Of a stretch of DNA of 64,000 nt, positions 8,067 through 17,724 are shown piece after piece. A program made the position numbers and the translations under genes. The notes beneath the pieces were generated by a model. That model was not told where the DNA came from. It ran no database searches and worked only from the letters and a program-made list of their open reading frames with translations. The number at the start of each line of letters is the position of its first letter. Positions within the stretch are counted from its first letter, which is position 1. Origin of the DNA: Microbacterium sediminis (GTDB taxonomy: Bacteria > Actinomycetota > Actinomycetes > Actinomycetales > Microbacteriaceae); NCBI RefSeq assembly GCF_004564075.1, contig NZ_CP038256.1:1488001-1552000 (forward strand), given 5' to 3'.

Positions 8067-9038
8067 GTGTCACACGCTAACGCGCGGCTGAATGTCCGCG
8101 GCAGGTTGTTGCTGGTCGAACGGGTGATCGGTGAGCACCGCCCCGTCGCGCATGTCGCGAAAGAGCTCGGTGTCTCGCGCCAGTGCGCGCATCGCTGGGT
8201 GAACAGGTTCCGAGTCGAGGGCATCGAGGGGCTGCAGGACCGCTCATCTCGACCGCACTCGTCACCGCGACGGACACCGGCCGATGTCGAAGAGCGGGTG
8301 CTTGCGCTGCGGCGCGAGCTGCGCCAGGGACAAGACCGGATCGGACCGGTCGCCGGCGTTCCCGCTCGCACGGTCGGGGCGATCCTGGCACGGAACCGAG
8401 TACCGTGCCTGGACGAATGCGACCCGTTGACCGGCGTGGTGATCCGCGCGTCGAAGCAGACCGCGACGCGCTACGAGCGGTCCGAGCCGGGCGAGCTGGT
8501 CCACATGGATGTGAAGAAGCTCGGCCGCATCCCCGACGGCGGCGGCTGGAGAGCAAACGGCCGCGAGCACGGCCAGACCTCAGCGCAGAAGCGAGCCCGG
8601 ATCGGCTTCGACTACGTCCATTCCCTCGTCGATGACCACTCCCGGTTGGCCTACTCGGAGATCCTCCCCGACGAGAAGGGCCCCACCTGCGGAGCATTCC
8701 TGCTGCGCGCCGCGACCTACTTCGCCGGGCACGGCATCACCCGCATCGAACGAGTGATGACCGACAACCACTTCAGCTACCGGCTCTCGGGCGACGTCCG
8801 CGCCGCGATCGCCGTCCTGGGCGCAAAGCACGTCCTCATCCGGCCGCACTGCCCCTGGCAGAACGGCAAGGTCGAACGCCTCAACCGCACCCTGCAGACC
8901 GAATGGGCCTACCGCCAGGTGTTCCGCTCAAACGACGAGCGAACCGCCGCCCTTGCGCCCTGGCTCGAGCACTACAACACTCAACGACACCACTCCGCTG
9001 TCGGAGGCCCACCGATCAGCCGACTGTCACCAACGTGA
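8067..9038 (+). CDS. IS481-family transposase
   Basis: DDE transposase of 323 aa. An N-terminal HTH of the HTH_29/homeodomain-like kind covers residues ~12-60 (KELGVSRQCAHRWVNRF). The integrase core follows, with the IS481 hallmark HMDVKKLGRIPDGGG. The catalytic triad is visible: Asp148 (HMDVK), Asp233 (VMTDNH) and Glu270 (NGKVERLNR). The start is GTG at 8067 with AGGAGG. No frameshift or internal stop, so it is probably active. Stop at 9036-9038 inside the right inverted repeat. Confidence 0.95.
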   Translation: MSHANARLNVRGRLLLVERVIGEHRPVAHVAKELGVSRQCAHRWVNRFRVEGIEGLQDRSSRPHSSPRRTPADVEERVLALRRELRQGQDRIGPVAGVPARTVGAILARNRVPCLDECDPLTGVVIRASKQTATRYERSEPGELVHMDVKKLGRIPDGGGWRANGREHGQTSAQKRARIGFDYVHSLVDDHSRLAYSEILPDEKGPTCGAFLLRAATYFAGHGITRIERVMTDNHFSYRLSGDVRAAIAVLGAKHVLIRPHCPWQNGKVERLNRTLQTEWAYRQVFRSNDERTAALAPWLEHYNTQRHHSAVGGPPISRLSPT

Positions 9039-9050
9039 CTGCCGAGTACA

Positions 9051-9056
9051 GCTAGA
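9051..9056. repeat. Target site duplication of the IS481 element, right copy
   Basis: GCTAGA, identical to 7962-7967. Confidence 0.9.
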
Positions 9057-9120
9057 CCTCGACTGCGGCGCTGCGCGGCTCCGCTCGGCCCGTCTCCGCT
9101 CCGCGCTTCGCGCGTCGACG
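9057..9120. repeat. Dispersed palindromic intergenic repeat, partial copy
   Basis: Reads like the units at 18862-19006 and 30517-30766 (ctcgact...ccgctcggcccgtctccgct...gtcgacga), but only one arm is present. It sits between the IS and the end of leuA, that is, between two convergent genes before the IS arrived. A role in transcription termination is possible. Confidence 0.6.
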
Positions 9121-9128
9121 ACCGAGCG

Positions 9129-10940
<1,812 letters not shown>

Positions 10941-10991
10941 CTAGATCGAGGTCTCGCCGCGGCAGCTAAGAAGGAGCACGCCGACATGCAT
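10941..10991 (-). CDS. leuA leader peptide (candidate attenuator)
   Basis: A 16-codon ORF, ATG at 10991 to TAG at 10941-10943, translating to MHVGVLLLSCRGETSI. It has three consecutive Leu codons (CTC CTT CTT); CTT is rare in this GC-rich DNA, so a shortage of leucyl-tRNA should stall ribosomes here. It begins exactly six bases after a TAGGCT box, hence is probably leaderless. Leader-peptide control of leuA is known in actinobacteria; that this copy works so is inferred. Confidence 0.7.
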   Translation of the reverse strand: MHVGVLLLSCRGETSI

Positions 10992-10997
10992 GCTGCG

Positions 10998-11003
10998 AGC
11001 CTA
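10998..11003 (-). promoter_or_regulatory. Candidate -10 box of leuA leader/leuA
   Basis: TAGGCT, six bases before the ATG of the leader peptide. No clear -35 hexamer. Confidence 0.5.
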
Positions 11004-11066
11004 CCACGCAATCTGCGCGGCGCGCGGGCCTCGCTGCGCCGCCCCACTGAGCAGGAAGATCGAGAA

Positions 11067-11103
11067 GGGGCCACCGGGGCGACAGAGTGCACCCGGTGGC
11101 CCC
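11067..11103 (-). terminator. Terminator hairpin after the KAQGVA-repeat gene
   Basis: Perfect 12-bp stem (GGGGCCACCGGG at 11067-11078 with CCCGGTGGCCCC at 11092-11103) and a 13-nt loop. It begins 14 bases after the stop of the 11117-11578 gene and is followed on the minus strand by a T/C-rich run. It would insulate the leuA leader from upstream transcription. Confidence 0.8.
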
Positions 11104-11116
11104 GACGCGGGGTGCG

Positions 11117-11578
11117 TCAGCGGCGCTCCTCCTCGTGCTTGAGGGCGACGCCCAGGGCGAAGAGGGTCGGCGCCCACTCGCCGATGAACAGCCCCGTGCG
11201 GTCCGCCTGCTCGCGCGGTTCGTGCGTGAGGGTCAGCAGCCACTTCACCACCGTGGCGCCGATCGCCAGGAAGCCCGCCGCGTACGCGTGCGAGCTGCGG
11301 ATGCCCCACCGGCCGAGCACGGCGAGCGGGTTCCAGTTCGTCTTCTCCGCCGCCTGGCGGACGGTGCCCTCGGCGCGGTGCATCGCCTGCTGCGCCTTGC
11401 CGGCCACCTCCTGGGCCTTGTCGGCCACGTCCCCGGCGACCTTGCTCGCCGCCCCCTGCGCCTTGTTCGCCACGCCCTGGGCCTTGCCGGCGACGTCCTC
11501 GGCCACACCCTGCGCCTTGCCGGCCGCCTGCTCGGCCTTGTCCCCCAGGTCCTGGGGCTTGCCGGAGATATCGCTCAT
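11117..11578 (-). CDS. Small membrane protein with Ala/Lys-rich amphipathic repeats, function unknown
   Basis: 153 aa. Residues ~10-75 are a run of degenerate 7-11-residue repeats built around AGKAQGVA/DVAGKAQ, predicted as one long charged amphipathic helix of the kind seen in CsbD-like, LEA-like and apolipoprotein-like proteins. After a short linker (NWNPLAVLGRWG) comes one hydrophobic segment (AYAAGFLAIGATVVKWLL, ~105-122) and a second weaker one near the C-terminus. ATG at 11578 with GGAGG at good distance; a longer in-frame start runs into era and is rejected. Plausibly a stress or membrane-associated protein, but no function is claimed. Confidence 0.75.
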   Translation of the reverse strand: MSDISGKPQDLGDKAEQAAGKAQGVAEDVAGKAQGVANKAQGAASKVAGDVADKAQEVAGKAQQAMHRAEGTVRQAAEKTNWNPLAVLGRWGIRSSHAYAAGFLAIGATVVKWLLTLTHEPREQADRTGLFIGEWAPTLFALGVALKHEEERR

Positions 11579-11681
11579 GGTCGTTCCTCCCGAGTCGGAT
11601 CGTTGGAGATTCCAGACTCGGCGCCGCCGCGGGGCCGCAGAAGGGACTTGACGCGTGGCGAGCCGCCGCGTAGGCGTCCGT

Positions 11682-12578
11682 TCAGAACCCGAGGCGGCCG
11701 AGCTGCTTGGGGTCGCGCTGCCACTCCTTGGCCACGCGCACGTGCAGGGCGAGGTAGATCTTCGTGCCGATGAGCGGCTCGAGCTCGGCGCGGGCGCGCG
11801 CGCCCACATCCTTCAGCCGCGCACCCTTGCGACCGATGATGATCGCCTTCTGGCTGTCGCGCTCGACCACGATGTTCGCGTAGACGTCGGTGAGGTCGTC
11901 GCGCCCCTCGCGCGGGGAGATGTCCTCGACCGTGACGGCGATCGAGTGCGGGAGCTCGTCGCGCACGCCCTCGAGGGCGGCCTCGCGGATGATCTCGGCC
12001 ACGCGATCCTCGAGCGTCTCGTCGGTGGTGACGCCCTCGGGGTACAGCGCGGGCCCAACCGGCATGAGCTTCAGCAGCTCATCGGTGAGCACGTCGAGCT
12101 GGTCGCCCGAGACGGACGAGAGCGGGATCACCGCCGCCCAGTCCTCGCGCAGCGCGTTCACCTCGATGAGGCGCTCCATGATCTCGTCCTTCGTCGCCGC
12201 GTCGGTCTTGGTCACGAGCGCGACCTTCTTCGCGCGCCCGTAGCCGTCGAGCGACTCGGCGATGCGCCGGTCGCCGGGGCCCACCTTCTCGGTCGCGGGG
12301 GCGCAGAACGCGATCACGTCGACGTCGCCGAGCACCTGCTCCACGAGGTCGTTGAGGCGCTGGCCGAGCAGCGTGCGGGGGCGGTGGATGCCGGGGGTGT
12401 CGACGACCACGAGCTGACCGCCGGGGCGGTTCAGGATGCCGCGGATCGCGCGCCGCGTGGTCTGCGGCTTCTCGCTGGTGATCGCGACCTTCTCGCCCAC
12501 GAGGGCGTTGGTGAGCGTGGACTTGCCGACGTTGGGGCGCCCCACGAACGTCACGAAGCCGCTGCGCAGCTCAGTCAT
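11682..12578 (-). CDS. era: GTPase Era
   Basis: Essential GTPase that binds the 3' end of 16S rRNA and helps mature the small subunit. 298 aa with G1 GRPNVGKS (residues 14-21), G3 DTPG (~60), G4 TKTD (~123) and a C-terminal KH domain with IIGRKGARLKDVG (~250). ATG at 12578 overlaps the end of the CNNM gene by 8 bases, the usual actinobacterial order ybeY-CNNM-era. Confidence 0.96.
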   Translation of the reverse strand: MTELRSGFVTFVGRPNVGKSTLTNALVGEKVAITSEKPQTTRRAIRGILNRPGGQLVVVDTPGIHRPRTLLGQRLNDLVEQVLGDVDVIAFCAPATEKVGPGDRRIAESLDGYGRAKKVALVTKTDAATKDEIMERLIEVNALREDWAAVIPLSSVSGDQLDVLTDELLKLMPVGPALYPEGVTTDETLEDRVAEIIREAALEGVRDELPHSIAVTVEDISPREGRDDLTDVYANIVVERDSQKAIIIGRKGARLKDVGARARAELEPLIGTKIYLALHVRVAKEWQRDPKQLGRLGF

Positions 12579-13947
12579 CGGACCGATCCTTCCGGTTGCG
12601 TCCGCGAGCGATCGGGGTCTCCCCCGTCGACGGAACGGTGATCTCTCCCGTGCGCGGCTGGCGCGATCGCACGTCGGCCAGCGCGCGCAGGCCCTCGCCC
12701 GCCTCGACGAACACGGTCGCCAGACCGCGCCCGCGCCCGCGCGAGGTGCCGCCGGTCAGCACGAGACCCGCGACCTCCACGGTCTCGCCCGGCTGCGGCA
12801 CGTGCCCCAGCTGCTTGCCCAGCAGTCCGCCGATCGAGTCGACGTCCTCGTCCTCGAGCTCGATGCCGAACAGGTCGCCGACCTCGTCGAGCGACAGGCG
12901 GGCGGCCACGCGGTAGCTGCCCTCGCCGAGCTCGACGATCTCGGTGGTGGGGGTGTCGTACTCGTCGGAGATCTCGCCCACGAGCTCCTCGATGAGGTCC
13001 TCGAGGGTGACGATCCCGGCGATGCCGCCGTACTCGTCCACGACGAGGCACACGTGCACCGCCTCGCGCTTCATCTGCTGCAGCAGCGTCTCGGCCCGCA
13101 TCTGCTCGGGGACGAACACCGCCGGGCGCGCCAGCGGCCGCACGCTCGCGTCGCGCCAGCCGGGCGTCTCGCGGAAGCCGAACTGCACGAGGTCCTTGAG
13201 GTAGAGCACGCCGACGACGTCGTCGACCTCGCCATCCACGACCGGCATGCGCGAGATCCCCGTGTCGAGGAACGCCTGCAGCGCCTCGCGCGTGGTGACG
13301 GATGCGTCGACGGTGATCATGTCGGTGCGCGGCACCATGACCGCCCGCACCACCTGATCGGTGAAGTCGAACACCGAGTGCACGAGCTCGCGATCATCGT
13401 CGTCGATGAGGTCGTTCGAGGCCGCCTCGTCGACGATGCTCAGCAGCTGCTCCTCCGACTCGAAGCTGCGGCGGCCGCCGCCGGGCGTGGCGCGGGCGCC
13501 GATGCTCATGAGCAGGCGGGCGACGGGACCGAGCACCACGCGCACACCGTGCACGAGGGGCGCGGCGAAGCGCAGCAGCGGCTCGGCGCCGCGGCGCCCG
13601 AGCGCGCGGGGGCTCGAGTAGACGGCGACGAACGAGAGCACCGTCATGACGACGGCGGCCGCGAGGATCGCCCACCAGATGCTCGCGAAGGCGAGGGTGA
13701 AGGCGGCGGTGACGAGGACAGCGGCCGCCATCTCCGACAGCACCCGCACGAAGGTCACGGCGTCGGCGTGCGCGTCGGGATCGTCGGCGATGCGCGCCAG
13801 CGCACGGGCCTGGCGCTCGGGAGCCTCGGCCGCGAAGTCGACGAGGTCGCCGCGCGAGCTCACCGACAGTGCGGCGTCGACGGCCGACATCACCCCGCCG
13901 AGGACGACGAGCAGCAGGGCGGCGAGGAAGAGGAGCGTCTCGACCAT
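12571..13947 (-). CDS. CNNM/CorC-type membrane protein (hemolysin family, CBS domains)
   Basis: 458 aa. N-terminal DUF21/CNNM membrane domain with about four helices (residues 1-140), a CBS pair at ~185-310 (VMVPRTDMITVDASV; HVCLVVDEYGGIAGIVTLEDLIEELVG), and a C-terminal CorC_HlyC domain (~330-415). Relatives are implicated in Mg2+/Co2+ efflux or Mg homeostasis; 'hemolysin' is a historical name. ATG at 13947 shares bases with the ybeY stop. The conserved position between ybeY and era is positional evidence only. Confidence 0.92.
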   Translation of the reverse strand: MVETLLFLAALLLVVLGGVMSAVDAALSVSSRGDLVDFAAEAPERQARALARIADDPDAHADAVTFVRVLSEMAAAVLVTAAFTLAFASIWWAILAAAVVMTVLSFVAVYSSPRALGRRGAEPLLRFAAPLVHGVRVVLGPVARLLMSIGARATPGGGRRSFESEEQLLSIVDEAASNDLIDDDDRELVHSVFDFTDQVVRAVMVPRTDMITVDASVTTREALQAFLDTGISRMPVVDGEVDDVVGVLYLKDLVQFGFRETPGWRDASVRPLARPAVFVPEQMRAETLLQQMKREAVHVCLVVDEYGGIAGIVTLEDLIEELVGEISDEYDTPTTEIVELGEGSYRVAARLSLDEVGDLFGIELEDEDVDSIGGLLGKQLGHVPQPGETVEVAGLVLTGGTSRGRGRGLATVFVEAGEGLRALADVRSRQPRTGEITVPSTGETPIARGRNRKDRSDD

Positions 13948-14411
13948 CACCGCGTGCGGCGGCGCTCGTCGGCCGCGAAGCCCGCGATGAGCTCCTTCTG
14001 CAGGCCGAACATCTCGCGCTCCTCGTCGGGCTCGGCGTGGTCGAAGCCGAGCAGGTGGAGCAGACCGTGGGTGGTGAGCAGGATCAGCTCGTCCATCGTG
14101 GAGTGACCGGCCGTCTCGGCCTGCGACTCCGCCACCTGCGGGCACAGCACGATGTCGCCCAGCAGCCCGGCGGGCGTGGGCTCCTCCTCGGAGCCGGGAC
14201 GCAGCTCGTCCATCGGGAAGCTCAGCACGTCGGTGGGACCGGGCTCGTCCATCCACTGCACGTGCAGGGCCTCCATGGCGCCCTCGTCCACGAGCACGAT
14301 GGCCACGTCGGCGTCGCCGCTGACGTGCAGCTCGGCGAGGTTGCGCTGGGTCAGGCGCAGCAGCACCGACTCGTCGACCTCGACCCCGGACTCGTTGTTG
14401 ATGTCGATCAT
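13947..14411 (-). CDS. ybeY: Endoribonuclease YbeY (16S rRNA maturation)
   Basis: Zinc-dependent endoribonuclease acting in 16S rRNA 3'-end processing and ribosome quality control. 154 aa; the metal site HGLLHLLGFDH (residues ~118-128) is intact, as is the TDVLSFPMDE motif (~60). Overlaps phoH by 4 bases at its start and the CNNM gene at its end, inside the phoH-ybeY-CNNM-era block. Confidence 0.95.
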   Translation of the reverse strand: MIDINNESGVEVDESVLLRLTQRNLAELHVSGDADVAIVLVDEGAMEALHVQWMDEPGPTDVLSFPMDELRPGSEEEPTPAGLLGDIVLCPQVAESQAETAGHSTMDELILLTTHGLLHLLGFDHAEPDEEREMFGLQKELIAGFAADERRRTR

Positions 14412-15475
14412 GAGCGTCCTCCGTGCCCTCGCGTCTGTCGGTCTCTGCGGATCGCGCTGCGGCGCTCGGCCCGGTTGGCGAACTCGCGCGCCTCCTCGAG
14501 CTCGTGCCGGTGCGCGGTGCGCCGCTCGTCGTACTCCGTGTAGGCGTCGACGATCTTGCCCACGAGCGTGTGGCGCACGACATCGTCGCTCGTCAGCCGC
14601 GAGAAGTGGATGTCGTCCACGTCGCCGAGGATCTTCGTCACGAGCCGCAGACCGCTCGTGCCGCCCGGCAGGTCGACCTGCGTGATGTCGCCGGTGACCA
14701 CCATCTTCGTGCCGAACCCGAGCCGGGTCAGGAACATCTTCATCTGCTCGGGCGTGGTGTTCTGCGCCTCGTCGAGCACGACGAACGCGTTGTTCAGCGT
14801 GCGACCGCGCATGTACGCCAGCGGAGCCACCTCGATCGTGCCGCTCGCGATGAGCTTGGGCACCACCTCGGGGTCCATCATCTCGTTGACGGCGTCGTAC
14901 AGCGGGCGCAGGTACGGGTCGATCTTGTCGGTGAGCGTGCCGGGGAGGAACCCCAGCCGCTCCCCCGCCTCGACGGCCGGGCGCGTGAGGATGATCTTCT
15001 CGACCTCGCGCCGCTGCAGCGCCTGGACGGCCTTCGCCATGGCCAGATACGTCTTGCCGGTGCCGGCGGGGCCGATGCCGAAGACGATCGTGTTCTCGTC
15101 GATCGCGTCGACGTAGGCCTTCTGGCCGGCCGTCTTCGGGCGGATCACGCGGCCGCGCGACGACAGGATCGCCTCGCCCATGACCTCGGTGGGGCGCGGT
15201 CCGTCGCCGCGCATCATGCGCGCCGACGAGGCGACATCGGCCGGGGCGAGCTGGTGGCCGCCGCGAGTGAGCTCGAGCAGCTCGTCGACGAGGGCGCGCG
15301 CTGCGCGGACGGCGGGCTCCTCGCCGCTGAGGGTGATCTCGTTGCCGCGGACGTGGACGTCGACGTCGGGGTGGGCGCCCTCGACCATGCGCAGGAGGCG
15401 GTCCTGCGGGCCGAGCAGCTGGACCATCGCCACGCCGTCGGCGTAGACCCGGTCGGTGTAGGGGGCGTCAGCCAA
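14408..15475 (-). CDS. phoH: PhoH-like ATPase
   Basis: P-loop ATPase of the PhoH family, thought to act in RNA metabolism and conserved beside ybeY. About 355 aa: N-terminal KH-like segment (~residues 15-70), Walker A GPAGTGKT (~135), Walker B FVVLDEAQN (~230), and GTKMVVTGDITQVDLP (sensor region). No ATG is available; TTG at 15475 follows GAGGAGAAGAAG and overlaps the stop of the HIT gene, matching the homologous N-terminus, so it is preferred to an upstream start at 15550. Confidence 0.92.
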   Translation of the reverse strand: MADAPYTDRVYADGVAMVQLLGPQDRLLRMVEGAHPDVDVHVRGNEITLSGEEPAVRAARALVDELLELTRGGHQLAPADVASSARMMRGDGPRPTEVMGEAILSSRGRVIRPKTAGQKAYVDAIDENTIVFGIGPAGTGKTYLAMAKAVQALQRREVEKIILTRPAVEAGERLGFLPGTLTDKIDPYLRPLYDAVNEMMDPEVVPKLIASGTIEVAPLAYMRGRTLNNAFVVLDEAQNTTPEQMKMFLTRLGFGTKMVVTGDITQVDLPGGTSGLRLVTKILGDVDDIHFSRLTSDDVVRHTLVGKIVDAYTEYDERRTAHRHELEEAREFANRAERRSAIRRDRQTRGHGGRS

Positions 15476-15815
15476 CGAGCTTCTTCTCCTCGAGTCCGCC
15501 GGCGAGGACGTGTGCGTGGACGTGGAACACCGTCTGTCCGGCGCCGGCACCGGAGTTGAAGATGAGGCGGAAGTCGCCGTCGGCGTGCTCGGCGGCGACC
15601 TTCTGGGCCATGGCGACGACCTCGGCGAGCAGCGCGGGATCGCCGGCGGCGAGCTCCGCGACGTTCGCGTACTCCTGCGTCTTGGGGATGACGAGCAGGT
15701 GCACGGGGGCCTGGGGGTGGATGTCGCGGAGCACGAACACGCGCTCGTTCTGCGCGACGATCTCGCCGGGGATCTCTCCCTGCAGGATGCGCGTGAAGAT
15801 GGACGGCTCGCTCAT
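15468..15815 (-). CDS. HIT-family (HinT-like) nucleotide-binding protein
   Basis: Histidine-triad hydrolase/phosphoramidase. 115 aa with the triad HVHAHV (~residue 99-104) and IFxRILxGEIP N-terminal signature (SIFTRILQGEIP). ATG at 15815 has a TAGACT box seven bases upstream, so it is probably leaderless; a GTG two codons earlier is possible. Starts the HIT-phoH-ybeY-CNNM-era run. Confidence 0.93.
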   Translation of the reverse strand: MSEPSIFTRILQGEIPGEIVAQNERVFVLRDIHPQAPVHLLVIPKTQEYANVAELAAGDPALLAEVVAMAQKVAAEHADGDFRLIFNSGAGAGQTVFHVHAHVLAGGLEEKKLVG

Positions 15816-15822
15816 AGCCACA

Positions 15823-15828
15823 AGTCTA
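15823..15828 (-). promoter_or_regulatory. Candidate -10 box of the HIT-phoH-ybeY-era operon
   Basis: TAGACT, seven bases before the HIT ATG and 12 bases after the rsmE stop. Confidence 0.45.
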
Positions 15829-15839
15829 GTGAGCGACCG

Positions 15840-16565
15840 TCACCAACGGCCGAGCCGCGCGTTCAGCACGGCCAGGGCCGCGGGCCCGGCGGTCGAGGTG
15901 CGCAGCACGGTGTCGCCCAGCCGTACGCGGCGGGCGCCGGCCGCCTCGAGGCGCTCGAGCTCGTCGGGTGCGATGCCGCCCTCGGGGCCCACGACCAGCG
16001 TCAGCTCCTCGACGCCGGCGATGTCGACGCGCGACAGCGCGGTGTCGGTCCACGGATCGAGCACGAGGATCAGCCCGTCGCGCTGGGCGAGCTGGCCGGT
16101 GGTCGCGATCTCGGCGACCTCGGGCACCCATGCGCGATGCGCCTGCTTGGCGGCCTCGCGCACGATCGCGACCCACCGATCCCGTCCCTTGCGCGCCTTC
16201 GGGCCCTCCCAGCGCGAGACGCTGCGAGCGGCCTGCCACGGCACGACCTCGTCGACGCCGAGCTCGGTGGCAGCCTGCACCGCGAGCTCGTCGCGGTCGC
16301 CCTTGGCGAGGGCCTGCACCAGCGCGAGGCGCGGGGCGGCGCGCTCCTCCACGCGTCGCGCGTCGACGCGCACGCGCACGCGCTTGGGCTCGGCGGCGAT
16401 CACCTCGCCCTCCAGCCACACACCGCGCCCGTCTCCGACCGTCACGGCCTCGCCCGGGCGCACGCGGCGCACCGCGGCGGCGTGGTGCGCCTCGGCGCCG
16501 GTCAGCTCGAGCTCGTCGCCCGGCTGCGCGTCGGCGGCCGCGTCGTCGACGAAGTGCAGCGCCAT
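15840..16565 (-). CDS. rsmE: 16S rRNA (uracil-1498-N3)-methyltransferase
   Basis: SPOUT-class methyltransferase modifying U1498 of 16S rRNA. 241 aa: N-terminal PUA-like domain (H-x-x-x-V-RR near residues 27-35: HHAAAVRRVRPGE), the conserved ALAKGDRDELAVQAATELGV segment, and the C-terminal knot LVVGPEGGIAPDELE ... RLGDTVLRTSTA. Follows dnaJ directly, a common actinobacterial order. Confidence 0.95.
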   Translation of the reverse strand: MALHFVDDAAADAQPGDELELTGAEAHHAAAVRRVRPGEAVTVGDGRGVWLEGEVIAAEPKRVRVRVDARRVEERAAPRLALVQALAKGDRDELAVQAATELGVDEVVPWQAARSVSRWEGPKARKGRDRWVAIVREAAKQAHRAWVPEVAEIATTGQLAQRDGLILVLDPWTDTALSRVDIAGVEELTLVVGPEGGIAPDELERLEAAGARRVRLGDTVLRTSTAGPAALAVLNARLGRW

Positions 16566-16566
16566 C

Positions 16567-17670
16567 TCAGCCGCGGAACCGGTCGCGGAGCTTGGCGAAC
16601 AGGCCCTGATGGTGCTCGGACAGGCGCGGGGCGGGCGCCTTCTGCCGGCGGGCCAGCTCCTCCACGAGCGAGCGGGTCTTCGCGTCGAGCTTGGTGGGGG
16701 TCACCACGCGGACGCCGACGCGCAGGTCGCCGCGGCGCTTCGAGCGCAGGCCCGTGATACCGCGGCCCTCGATGCGCAGCTCGTCACCGGACTGCACGCC
16801 CGGCCGCAGCTCGAGATCGACCGGCCCGTCGAGACCGTCGACGGTGACGTTCGTGCCGAGGATCGCGTCGGTCATCGCGACCTCGACCACCGCCGTCAGA
16901 TCGTCGCCCTCCCGCCCGAACACGGGGTGCGGGGCGATCTCGACCTGCAGGTACAGGTCGCCGTTCGGGCCGCCGGCCTCGCCGACCTCGCCCGAGCCGG
17001 GCAGCTGCAGGCGCAGTCCGCTCTCGACGCCGGCGGGGATGTCGACCGAGACCGTGCGGCGCGCGCGCACGCGGCCGTGGCCGTGGCACGTCGGGCACGG
17101 GTGAGGGATCACGGTGCCGAAGCCCTGGCAGGAGCCGCAGGGCTGGGTGGTGACCATGTTGCCGAGCAGGCTGCGCACCTGGGTGCGCACGTGGCCGGAG
17201 CCGCCGCAGATGTCGCAGCGCTCCGGGTGGGTGCCCGGCTGGCAGCACGAGCCCTGGCAGGTCTCGCACAGCACGGCGGTATCGACCTCGATGTCGCGGT
17301 GCACGCCGAACACGATGTCGCCGAGCTCGAGCGTGAGGCGCACGAGCGCGTCCTCGCCCCGCTGGCGGCGATCGCGCGGACGCCCGGCGCGGCCGCCGCC
17401 GGCGGCGCCGAAGAACGTCTCGAAGATGTCGCCGAAGCCGCCGAAGCCCCCGCCACCGAAGGCGTCGTCGCCGCCCATGTCGTAGCGGCGCCGCTGCTCG
17501 GGGTCGCTGAGCACGTCGTACGCGTGCGTCACGTCCTTGAACTTCTCGGCCGCGTCGGGGCTCGGATTCACATCGGGGTGGAGCTGGCGTGCCAGCTTGC
17601 GGTACGCCTTCTTGATCTCCTCGTCGCTCGCCTCGCGCGAGACCCCGAGCACCTCGTAGTGGTCTGCCAC
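16567..17670 (-). CDS. dnaJ: Chaperone DnaJ (HrcA-linked, DnaJ2 type)
   Basis: Hsp40 co-chaperone of DnaK. 367 aa. J domain residues 1-65 with the HPD motif (LHPDVNP); Gly/Phe-rich linker ~70-92; zinc domain with four Cys pairs ([32 protein letters not shown]; the first lacks the final Gly, usual in this paralogue); then the C-terminal substrate domains. Transcribed with hrcA 54 bp upstream, so it should share CIRCE control. Confidence 0.95.
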   Translation of the reverse strand: MADHYEVLGVSREASDEEIKKAYRKLARQLHPDVNPSPDAAEKFKDVTHAYDVLSDPEQRRRYDMGGDDAFGGGGFGGFGDIFETFFGAAGGGRAGRPRDRRQRGEDALVRLTLELGDIVFGVHRDIEVDTAVLCETCQGSCCQPGTHPERCDICGGSGHVRTQVRSLLGNMVTTQPCGSCQGFGTVIPHPCPTCHGHGRVRARRTVSVDIPAGVESGLRLQLPGSGEVGEAGGPNGDLYLQVEIAPHPVFGREGDDLTAVVEVAMTDAILGTNVTVDGLDGPVDLELRPGVQSGDELRIEGRGITGLRSKRRGDLRVGVRVVTPTKLDAKTRSLVEELARRQKAPAPRLSEHHQGLFAKLRDRFRG

Positions 17671-17724
17671 AGTCGCCTTTCCGGGATCGCCGTGCCGACG
17701 ATCCGATCCTGTCTCCGTCGCGCC

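Larger units (their letters stand above)
7968..9050 (+). mobile_element. Complete IS481-family insertion sequence (1083 bp)
   Basis: Bounded by 26-bp imperfect terminal inverted repeats at 7968-7993 and 9025-9050 (24 of 26 positions match; both start TGTACTCGGCAG) and by a 6-bp direct target repeat GCTAGA. It holds one transposase gene whose stop codon lies in the right inverted repeat. Intact ends, intact transposase and an undiverged target duplication suggest a recent insertion. Insertion is between the TRIC gene and a dispersed palindromic repeat. Confidence 0.95.

Noticed and set aside
11579..11809. N-terminal extension of the KAQGVA-repeat protein
   Set aside because: It would run into the end of era and lacks homologous character; the ATG at 11578 has a strong GGAGG.
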